Assembly: GCA_934631005.1 (NCBI GenBank)
Contig: CAKTXA010000038.1
Span: forward strand, 1-18,201
DNA length: 18,201 nucleotides
Source: an uncultured Oscillospiraceae bacterium
GTDB lineage: Bacteria > Bacillota > Clostridia > Oscillospirales > Oscillospiraceae
Direction: 5' to 3'
Positions 12,430 through 18,201 of the stretch are shown one piece after another. Both the position numbers and the translations under genes were made by a program. Within the stretch, counting starts at the first letter, position 1. Every line of letters begins with the position of its first letter. The notes beneath the pieces were generated by a model, which did no database searches, was not told the DNA's origin, and saw only the letters and a list, made by a program, of their open reading frames with translations.

Positions 12430-13470
12430 ATGAACGGAATCGTAAAAGCGGAGGCGGCTCCCGGCGCGGTGTACCGCACGGATCTGCCGCTTCCGGAGAT
12501 CGAAGAAAACCAGGTGCTCGTCAAGGTCCACGCCACGGCGATCTGCGGCACGGATATGCACATCTACGACTGGACGCCCTACGCGCAGGAGCGGCTGCGG
12601 CTGCCGATGGTCTTTGGCCATGAATTCGCCGGCGAGATCGTGAGGCTCGGCCGGATGGCCGAGGGCTGGCAGATCGGCGACCGCGTTGCGGGCGAGACGC
12701 ATATCCCCTGCAACGCCTGCGAGCCCTGCCGCACCGGGCGGCAGCACATCTGCGAAAACATGCGGATCATCGGCGTGCAGGAGCCCGGCGCGTTCGCGGA
12801 CTATATCCCCGTGCACAAGGACTGCCTGTGGCGGCTGTCGGAGGATGTGGACTGGCAGACCGGCGCGGTGCTGGAGCCGATGGGCGTGGCCGTGCACGGC
12901 GTGCTGTCCGGCGAGATCGGCGGCAAAACAGTCGTGATCCTCGGCTGCGGGCCGATCGGACTGTTCGCCGTGGCCGCGGCCAAGGCGAGCGGCGCGGCAA
13001 AGGTCATCGCGGTGGATCTGTTCCCGCAGAAGCTGGCTGTGGCGAAGAGAATCGGGGCCGACGCGGTCGTGAACAGCCGCGAGGAGGATGTTGCGCAGGT
13101 GGTTGCGCGTGCGCTCGGCGGCGGGGCGGACGTGGTCATCGACTACACGGGCAACCGCTTTGCCATCGCCGCGGGCTTCGCGGCGCTCAAAAAGGGCGGA
13201 CGGTTCACATTCGTGGGCCTGTCCAACGACAGGATCCCGCTGGATGTGAACAACGACATCATCTACAAGGAGGCGCAGGTGAACGGCGTGACCGGGCGGC
13301 TGATGTACAAGACCTGGTACGACTGCGAGCGCCTGCTGAAAACGGGCAGGATCGACGTGCAGAGCATCCTCGGCGGCCGGTATCGGATGTCGGATTTTGA
13401 CAGCGCCTTTGCGGCGATCAAGGCTGGCGCGCCGGGCAAAATGCTCCTGATCCCGGATGACGAATTCTGA
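12430..13470 (+). CDS. Zinc-dependent dehydrogenase, L-threonine 3-dehydrogenase-like
   Basis: A 346-residue cytosolic medium-chain dehydrogenase. Catalytic zinc ligands are C39, H64 and E65 (ICGTD, GHEFAGE). Structural zinc ligands are C94, C97, C100 and C108. The nucleotide-binding motif is GCGPIG (172-177), with D196 at the end of the second beta strand (IAVDLF), favouring NAD+ over NADP+. The overall pattern follows L-threonine 3-dehydrogenase closely, including ICGTDMHIYDW, the histidine (H91, GETHIPC) that shapes threonine specificity in Tdh, and MYKTWYDCERLLKTGRID near the C-terminus. Its placement with acid-sugar genes suggests that it oxidises a secondary hydroxyl of a threonine-like or threonate-like compound. 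True threonine dehydrogenase remains possible, but no Kbl partner is adjacent. Confidence 0.88.
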   Translation: MNGIVKAEAAPGAVYRTDLPLPEIEENQVLVKVHATAICGTDMHIYDWTPYAQERLRLPMVFGHEFAGEIVRLGRMAEGWQIGDRVAGETHIPCNACEPCRTGRQHICENMRIIGVQEPGAFADYIPVHKDCLWRLSEDVDWQTGAVLEPMGVAVHGVLSGEIGGKTVVILGCGPIGLFAVAAAKASGAAKVIAVDLFPQKLAVAKRIGADAVVNSREEDVAQVVARALGGGADVVIDYTGNRFAIAAGFAALKKGGRFTFVGLSNDRIPLDVNNDIIYKEAQVNGVTGRLMYKTWYDCERLLKTGRIDVQSILGGRYRMSDFDSAFAAIKAGAPGKMLLIPDDEF

Positions 13471-13494
13471 AAACGAGAGCGAGGAATATCACAG

Positions 13495-14730
13495 GTGATC
13501 GAGCTACTGATTATTGCGGATGATTACACCGGCTCTTTGGACACGGGCGTGCAGTTTGCCCAGTGCGGCTTTGCAACGTACGTCACCTCGCACGAGCAGC
13601 TGGATCTGCAGGAGCTGCCGGACGGCACGCAGGTGCTGGTGGTGGACGCGCAGAGCCGCCATATCGCCCCGCGGCAGGCGTATGAGCGGGTCTACCGCCT
13701 CGCGCGGCAGGCGGCGCAGCTTGGCGCCGCGCATCTGTACATAAAGATCGACTCCACCCTGCGCGGCAATGTCGGCAGCTATCTCTCCGCCGCGCTGGAC
13801 GCGTGCGGAGACGGCTGCACGGCGGTGCTGGCGCCCGCGCTGCCGTCGCTCGGACGCACGACGACCGGCGGACGGCAGTATGTCGCCGGGCAGCCGCTCG
13901 GCGAGGCGGAGATCGCCCGCGACCCGTTCAACCCCGTCCGCTCCAGCTACATCCCGGAGATCCTGCTGGAGCAGAGCGCGCACCGCGCCGTCTGCCTGCG
14001 CCCGGACGAGCTCTGCCCGGCGCGCATCGGCGAAAACCGCGGCGGGATCCTTGTGCTGGACGCGGAGCACGACGCGGATCTGGAGCAGATCGCAAAAACG
14101 GCGCTGGCCGCGCCGCAGGTCGTCATGGCGGGCAGCGCGGGCTTTGCCGCCACGCTGGCGGCGTGTATGCGCCGCTCCGGCGGCGAGACGCACGACCTGT
14201 TCGCCGCGAAGCGGGTGCTGGTGCTGTGCGGCAGCCTGAACTCCACCTCCATCCAGCAGATCTGCATGGCGGAGCACGAGGGCATGCCGGTCATCACGCT
14301 CACGGCGCGGCAGAAAAAGGATGCGTCGTACCTGAAAAGCGCCGAGGCGGACACATTTCTGGACGCGGCGGCGCACAGCCTGCGGCAGGAGGGGCGGCTG
14401 GCGCTGTGCGTCGCGTCCGACCCCGCGCAGGCGGCGTGTCTGGACGGCGAGGAGGCCAATCTGCACCGCCTCGTTGCCGACAACGTCGGGCGGCTGGCCG
14501 CCGCCGTGATGGACCGCGCCGAGCCGGACACCGTGGTGATCTTCGGCGGGGACACGCTGGCGAGCTTTCTGGCGGTGCTGGGCGTGCGCGGCATCCGGCC
14601 GGTGCGCGAGCTGCTGCCCGGCGTGGTGCTCTCGCAGATGCAGCGCGGCGGCAAAACGATCCTGCTGATCACAAAGTCCGGCGCGTTCGGCGAGCGCGAC
14701 ACGCTCGTCTCGCTGCTGAGAAAATTTTAA
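13495..14730 (+). CDS. Four-carbon acid sugar kinase family protein (DUF1537)
   Basis: A 411-residue kinase of the family that phosphorylates tetronates such as D-threonate or 3-oxo-tetronates at the terminal hydroxyl. The N-terminal substrate domain shows ADDYTGSLDTG (8-18), KIDSTLRGNVG (84-94) and APALPSLGRTTTGG (113-126). The C-terminal nucleotide domain shows GSAGF (213-217), FGGDTLAS (350-357) and TKSGAFGE (393-400). It starts with GTG 13495, with GAGG about 12 nt upstream, 24 bp after the dehydrogenase. The stop codon lies in a 14-bp tandem repeat. The PdxA2-like gene downstream is the known partner of the D-threonate kinase branch, so that substrate class is favoured, but specificity cannot be read off the sequence. 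Confidence 0.9.
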   Translation: MIELLIIADDYTGSLDTGVQFAQCGFATYVTSHEQLDLQELPDGTQVLVVDAQSRHIAPRQAYERVYRLARQAAQLGAAHLYIKIDSTLRGNVGSYLSAALDACGDGCTAVLAPALPSLGRTTTGGRQYVAGQPLGEAEIARDPFNPVRSSYIPEILLEQSAHRAVCLRPDELCPARIGENRGGILVLDAEHDADLEQIAKTALAAPQVVMAGSAGFAATLAACMRRSGGETHDLFAAKRVLVLCGSLNSTSIQQICMAEHEGMPVITLTARQKKDASYLKSAEADTFLDAAAHSLRQEGRLALCVASDPAQAACLDGEEANLHRLVADNVGRLAAAVMDRAEPDTVVIFGGDTLASFLAVLGVRGIRPVRELLPGVVLSQMQRGGKTILLITKSGAFGERDTLVSLLRKF

Positions 14731-14754
14731 CTACGGTAACTTAACTACGGTAAC
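14727..14754. repeat. Exact 14-bp tandem duplication over a stop codon
   Basis: TTAACTACGGTAAC occurs twice in direct contact (14727-14740 and 14741-14754). The first copy contains the TAA stop of the acid sugar kinase. It is followed by AATAAAGGAG, the ribosome binding site of the next gene. A slippage duplication is the simplest explanation. Confidence 0.9.
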
Positions 14755-14774
14755 AATAAAGGAGAATTTAGAAG

Positions 14775-15845
14775 ATGGATCATATCTACAGGATCCCCTA
14801 TGACGAAGCGATGCAGCTGTCGATGGACATTTTCAGCGCCTGCGGCATGAACGGGACCGACGCGCGGATGCTGTCGGACTCTCTGGTGCGCGCGGATATG
14901 CGCGGCGTCAAGAGCCACGGCCTTGTGCGCATCCCGAGCTACGCGGACCAGCTGCGAGACGGTATCTACGCCGCCGAGAGCCGCGTGGAGACGGTGCGTG
15001 AAACGCCCATCTCCGCCGTGCTGGACGGGCACAAGGGTCTCGGCGCGGTCGTCAGCTATCACGCCGTGGAGCTGGCCAAAAGAAAAGCCCGCGAGCACGG
15101 CGTGGGCATCGTCGCGGTGCGAGGCAGCAACCATTACGGTGCGGCGGGCATCTGGTCGTATCTGATCGCGCAGGAAAAGGACCTGCTCGGCTTTACGGCC
15201 ACGAACTCCGTGCCGGTCGTCGCCGCGCTGGGCGGCACGGGCCGCGGCATCGGCAGCAACCCCTTCTCCTTCGCGGTGCCCGCGCAGAAATACGAGAATA
15301 TGTGCCTGGATATTTCGGTGGGCCATATGGCGCAGGGCAAGATCTGGGAGTATAAGCGGCTGAACAAGCCCCTGCCGGAAAACGCCTGGATGGGCCCGGA
15401 CGGTGAGATCACCACCGACCCCAACAAATTTGACGTCATCGACTACATCATGCTCCCCTTCGGCGGGCACAAGGGCTTCGGGCTGGGCGTGATCATGGAG
15501 ACGCTGACCTCCGCGCTGGCGGACGCCGATTTCCAGGATCACTTCAACGGCCTGACGAAGGATCTGCCCGAGACGTGCCACGTGTTCGCTGCGCTGCGCA
15601 TCGACCTGTTCACCGACCCTGAGCGCTACCGCGCGCGCATCGACCGCTACATCGACTATATCCACGCCCTGCCCGTGCACGAGGGCTGCCGCGCGCCGCT
15701 CTATCCGGGCGAGCTGGAGGCGCAGATCGAGCGTGAGAGCCGCGATATGGGCGTGCCCGTTGCCGAGCAGATGCTCCGCGATATGCGCGCCGCAGCCGAA
15801 AAGGTCGGCGCCGACACAAGCGGTTATCAGAAGTATCTTGGTTAA
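14775..15845 (+). CDS. Ldh_2 family (malate/lactate dehydrogenase-type) oxidoreductase
   Basis: A 356-residue NAD(P)-dependent 2-hydroxyacid oxidoreductase of the YlbC/ComC/YjmC family, which is unrelated to classical Rossmann lactate dehydrogenases. Family motifs are in place: RADMRGVKSHGLVRIP with catalytic H48 (39-54), RGSNHYGAAG with H120, GIGSNPFSFAVP (158-169) and PFGGHKGFGL (228-237). The usual range of about 330-360 residues fits. AAAGGAG precedes the ATG at a good distance, 44 bp after the kinase gene. Relatives oxidise or reduce 2-keto/2-hydroxy acids such as malate, sulfolactate, ureidoglycolate, 2,3-diketogulonate or imine forms. Here it probably interconverts the 2-hydroxy acid and 2-keto acid in the same pathway. 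Confidence 0.9.
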   Translation: MDHIYRIPYDEAMQLSMDIFSACGMNGTDARMLSDSLVRADMRGVKSHGLVRIPSYADQLRDGIYAAESRVETVRETPISAVLDGHKGLGAVVSYHAVELAKRKAREHGVGIVAVRGSNHYGAAGIWSYLIAQEKDLLGFTATNSVPVVAALGGTGRGIGSNPFSFAVPAQKYENMCLDISVGHMAQGKIWEYKRLNKPLPENAWMGPDGEITTDPNKFDVIDYIMLPFGGHKGFGLGVIMETLTSALADADFQDHFNGLTKDLPETCHVFAALRIDLFTDPERYRARIDRYIDYIHALPVHEGCRAPLYPGELEAQIERESRDMGVPVAEQMLRDMRAAAEKVGADTSGYQKYLG

Positions 15846-15861
15846 AAAAGGAGAATGCCAT

Positions 15862-16638
15862 ATGCCGAATTTTGATTATCTGCCGCATTCGCAGCTGCTG
15901 GAGCTGCGCCGCTGGAACACGCCCACGGTCTATAACGGCTGGGAGTGCGTGACAAAACGGAACCGTCTGGACTGCAATTGCAGCTGGGAGCCGGGCCTTG
16001 TGGACTTTACGCCGCAGATGGGGCCGATGGTCGGCTACGCGGTCACGGTGGAGTATGTCTGCGGCGATGCCGCCGAGCGGGCCGCCCGCAGCGACCCCTT
16101 CGGCGAGCTGTATGACTATCTCGCCTCCATCCCCGGCCCGAAGATCCTGTTTGCGAAGGATCTGGAGTATCCCGACAGCAAGGGCTCCATCTTCGGCGAG
16201 GTGACGGGCAACGCCTACCGCGCGCTCGGCTGCGTCGGCGCGATTACCGACGGCAGCGCCCGCGACGTGGACGAGGCCGCCTATGGCGGCATCAAGCTGA
16301 TGGGCCGCCGCCTGTGCGTGGGCCATGCCTACTCCTGCCCCGTGCGCTTCGGCGGCGCGGTGGAGATGTACGGCACGACCATCCGGCCCGGTATGCTCGT
16401 GCACGCCGACAAATACGGCTTCATCGCCATCCCCGAGGATGAGACGCCGTATCTGCTGGAGGCAACGCGCTTCTGCGATTCGCTGGAGTGCAAAACGACC
16501 ATCACCGCCGGACGCGAGCGCGAGGGCCGCACCGCGCAGCAGATCGCCGACCGCCTGAAGCAGGAAAACGCGGAATATGCCCGCCGGAACGCCGAGTTCG
16601 TCGCGGAGATCCGGCGGCGCTACGCCGGGCAGAAGTAA
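15862..16638 (+). CDS. RraA-like aldolase/decarboxylase family protein
   Basis: A 258-residue protein of the RraA / demethylmenaquinone-methyltransferase-like fold, which in catabolic operons acts as a class II 4-hydroxy-4-methyl-2-oxoglutarate or 4-carboxy-4-hydroxy-2-oxoadipate aldolase and oxaloacetate decarboxylase. The signature is clear: GSIFGEVTGNAYRALGCVG (108-126), AITDGSARDVDE (127-138) with the metal/phosphate residues D130, R134 and D135, and IRPGMLVHADKYGFIAIP (174-191). It is longer than minimal RraA (about 160), with an N-terminal extension of roughly 60 residues and a charged helical C-terminus, as in other catabolic members. It starts at ATG 15862 after AAAAGGAG. It probably cleaves or decarboxylates a 2-keto acid made by the dehydrogenases, but the reaction is inferred. 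Confidence 0.85.
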   Translation: MPNFDYLPHSQLLELRRWNTPTVYNGWECVTKRNRLDCNCSWEPGLVDFTPQMGPMVGYAVTVEYVCGDAAERAARSDPFGELYDYLASIPGPKILFAKDLEYPDSKGSIFGEVTGNAYRALGCVGAITDGSARDVDEAAYGGIKLMGRRLCVGHAYSCPVRFGGAVEMYGTTIRPGMLVHADKYGFIAIPEDETPYLLEATRFCDSLECKTTITAGREREGRTAQQIADRLKQENAEYARRNAEFVAEIRRRYAGQK

Positions 16639-16650
16639 GGAGGGCGCGCC

Positions 16651-16998
16651 ATGATCTGCCATGCGACAGAGGGAAAGGTCATCGAGCGGCTGCATATGCT
16701 GGGCGGGGACGGCTCCGCCATGGTGCGGGAGATGTTTTTGAAGGGCGAATACCGCGGCCACGCGCGCCTGATGGCGGTTTTGACGCTGGAGCCGGGCTGC
16801 TCCGTGGGCAAACACACCCATCACGGCGATGAGGAGCTCATCTACATCCTGCGCGGCAGCTGCCGCTATGACGACAACGGCGCGGTCTGCCGCTTAAGCC
16901 CCGGCGATGCCGCGCTCACCCGCGACGGCGAGAGCCACGAGATCGTCAACGATACCGACCGGAGCGTGGAATACCTCGCGGTGGTGCTGACCTATTGA
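16651..16998 (+). CDS. Small single-domain cupin
   Basis: A 115-residue beta-barrel protein of the cupin_2 type. The metal-binding motif is visible: GCSVGKHTHHGDEELIYILRG carries H55, H57 and E61/E62 (49-69). The second motif, LSPGDAALTRDGESHEIVN, carries H96. AAGGAGG lies just before the ATG, and the gene sits 12 bp after the RraA-like gene. Such cupins serve as sugar or sugar-acid isomerases, epimerases, lyases or binding proteins, and nothing in the sequence fixes which. Its tight position between the RraA-like and PdxA2 genes suggests a step in the same route, such as isomerisation of an oxo-acid sugar intermediate. Confidence 0.85.
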   Translation: MICHATEGKVIERLHMLGGDGSAMVREMFLKGEYRGHARLMAVLTLEPGCSVGKHTHHGDEELIYILRGSCRYDDNGAVCRLSPGDAALTRDGESHEIVNDTDRSVEYLAVVLTY

Positions 16999-17006
16999 GG
17001 AGACCT

Positions 17007-18050
17007 ATGAGACATTATCTTGCACTGACCATGGGCGATGCCGCGGGCATCGGCCCGGAGATCATCATCAAGGCGCTGGCGGAACAGCGCCTGTACGAGC
17101 GCTGCATCCCGGTCGTCATCGGCGACCGGGCCCCGCTGGAGGACGCCATCCGCTTCTGCCATTCGCCGCTCACGCTGAACACGGTGCAGCAGCCGCAGGA
17201 CGCCCGCGGCGAATACGGCACGGTCGACCTGATCGACCTCGGCCTTCTGCGCGCAGGCGATTGGCAGTATAAGACCGTCTGCCGCGCCTCGGGCGAGGCG
17301 TCGTTTCAGTATATCGTAAAGGGCATTGAGCTGGCGATGGCGCGGCAGGTGGACGGCGTTGTGACCGGCCCCATCAATAAAGAGGCCATCAACCTCGCCG
17401 GGCACCACTACTCCGGTCACACGGAGATCTTTGCCGAGTATACGCACACCGGCAACTACGGGATGCTGCTGCTGTCCAAGACCCTGCGCGTGATCCACGT
17501 GACCACGCATATGTCCATGCGGAAGGCCTGCGATCTTATCCGCGAAAATCCCGACCGCGTCGCCTGGGCGATCCGGCTGGCGCAGGAGGCGATGGAGCAG
17601 CTCGGCATCGGGCATCCGCGCATCGCCGTGGCGGGGCTCAACGCCCACAGCTCCGAAAACGGGCTGTTCGGCGACGAGGAGGCCCGGTCGATCATCCCCG
17701 CGATCGCGCAGTGCCGCGCGCAGGGCATCGACGCCGACGGCCCCGTCCCGCCCGATACGGTGTTCGTCAAGGCGATGGCGGGGCAGTATGACGTGGTCGT
17801 GGCGATGTACCACGATCAGGGGCACATCCCGCTGAAGCTCTCCGGCTTCAAAATGGACGCGAAAACCGGCAAATACACCTCTATGGCGGGCGTGAACACG
17901 ACCATCGGCCTGCCCATCATCCGCACCTCCGTCGACCACGGCACGGCGTTCGGCAAGGCGGGCGAGGGCCGCGCCAACGAGGAGAGCATGATCGACGCGA
18001 TCGACGTCGCCGTCGTGATGGCGGACAAACGCTTCCCGCTGCACGCGTAA
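17007..18050 (+). CDS. pdxA2: PdxA2-like 4-phosphate dehydrogenase (tetronate branch)
   Basis: A 347-residue metal- and NAD-dependent oxidative decarboxylase of the PdxA family. Motifs: TMGDAAGIGPE (8-18), VVTGPINKEAI (118-128), GHTE (137-140), and metal histidines H168 (TTHMS), H214 (GLNAHSSE) and H269 (AMYHDQGH), with RTSVDHGTAF (306-315). PdxA2 members oxidise D-threonate 4-phosphate (or the erythronate isomer) at C3 and release CO2 to give dihydroxyacetone phosphate. Biosynthetic PdxA uses 4-phosphohydroxy-L-threonine for vitamin B6. Placement with a DUF1537 kinase strongly favours the catabolic role. I chose ATG 17007 with GAGGAG (16997-17002). An in-frame TTG at 16995 overlaps the cupin stop codon and is less likely. 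Confidence 0.92.
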   Translation: MRHYLALTMGDAAGIGPEIIIKALAEQRLYERCIPVVIGDRAPLEDAIRFCHSPLTLNTVQQPQDARGEYGTVDLIDLGLLRAGDWQYKTVCRASGEASFQYIVKGIELAMARQVDGVVTGPINKEAINLAGHHYSGHTEIFAEYTHTGNYGMLLLSKTLRVIHVTTHMSMRKACDLIRENPDRVAWAIRLAQEAMEQLGIGHPRIAVAGLNAHSSENGLFGDEEARSIIPAIAQCRAQGIDADGPVPPDTVFVKAMAGQYDVVVAMYHDQGHIPLKLSGFKMDAKTGKYTSMAGVNTTIGLPIIRTSVDHGTAFGKAGEGRANEESMIDAIDVAVVMADKRFPLHA

Positions 18051-18067
18051 GAGAAAGGGGTTTTTCC

Positions 18068-18201
18068 ATGAAAAAGATCATCAACGCGCCGGAGCGTTAT
18101 GTGGAGGATATGCTTCGGGGCATTTATGCCGCGCATGGCGATCTGGTGAAGTGCGCGGCGGGAGATCCGCGGTGCTACTGCACGGCGCACAAGAAGCCCG
18201 G
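18068..18201 (+). CDS. dhaK: Dihydroxyacetone kinase subunit DhaK, N-terminus only (cut by window edge)
   Basis: The first 44 residues are in view, starting at ATG 18068 with AAAGGGG upstream, 17 bp after pdxA2. The opening MKKIINAPERYVEDMLRGIY followed by AAHGDLV closely follows the standard DhaK start (MKK-I-N-P--VV-EML-G---AH). The catalytic histidine and the GGGSGHEP motif lie beyond the window edge. DhaK-type enzymes phosphorylate dihydroxyacetone or related ketoses such as erythrulose. Here it would connect the operon to triose phosphate. Whether it uses ATP alone or a PTS-type partner cannot be seen. Confidence 0.8.
   Translation, partial: MKKIINAPERYVEDMLRGIYAAHGDLVKCAAGDPRCYCTAHKKP

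Noticed and set aside
1..18201. CRISPR array or defence system
   Set aside because: No regularly spaced repeats with unique spacers and no Cas-like or toxin/antitoxin-like proteins were seen.

Overview
The window looks like chromosomal DNA of a GC-rich Firmicute, probably a gut clostridium of the Oscillospiraceae type. This rests on Firmicute-style -35/-10 promoters and strong AGGAGG ribosome binding sites, a lipoteichoic-acid-synthase-like enzyme, SLH-like repeats, and intergenic fold-back repeats of a kind I associate with that family. The taxonomic call is an inference from sequence style, not a database match.

Left edge (1-770): the C-terminal end of a large serine recombinase from an integrated element points at an intact tRNA-Ala(GGC) gene on the minus strand. 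Beyond the tRNA lies a 22-bp stub of the same tRNA 5' end, which still carries a strong promoter. The intact tRNA is flanked by a 14-bp perfect inverted repeat and followed by two tandem terminators. This looks like the edge or the scar of an element that recombined within the tRNA gene.

Middle (780-7320): a membrane LTA-synthase-family sulfatase with an unusual SLH-like tail lies on the minus strand. It is divergent from a dihydropyrimidinase/hydantoinase gene. A ~310-bp non-coding fold-back repeat, a run of heptad repeats and a bidirectional terminator follow. Next, on the minus strand, is a PrpR_N-AAA+-Fis type regulator. It lacks the GAFTGA loop and a normal Walker B, so it is probably not a sigma-54 activator.

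Right (7320-18201): divergent from the regulator is one long plus-strand operon that runs off the window. It encodes a complete Liv-type ABC importer (lipoprotein, two permeases, two ATPases), a Tdh-like zinc dehydrogenase, a DUF1537 four-carbon acid sugar kinase, an Ldh_2-family oxidoreductase, an RraA-like aldolase/decarboxylase, a small cupin, a PdxA2-like dehydrogenase and the start of a DhaK dihydroxyacetone kinase. DUF1537 kinases and PdxA2 enzymes are known to work together, converting a phosphorylated tetronate into dihydroxyacetone phosphate plus CO2. The cluster therefore reads as import and catabolism of a small hydroxy-acid or acid sugar feeding triose phosphate, under control of the divergent regulator. 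The use of a branched-chain-amino-acid-type importer and the set of extra enzymes suggest a substrate or route that is not simply the known D-threonate pathway.
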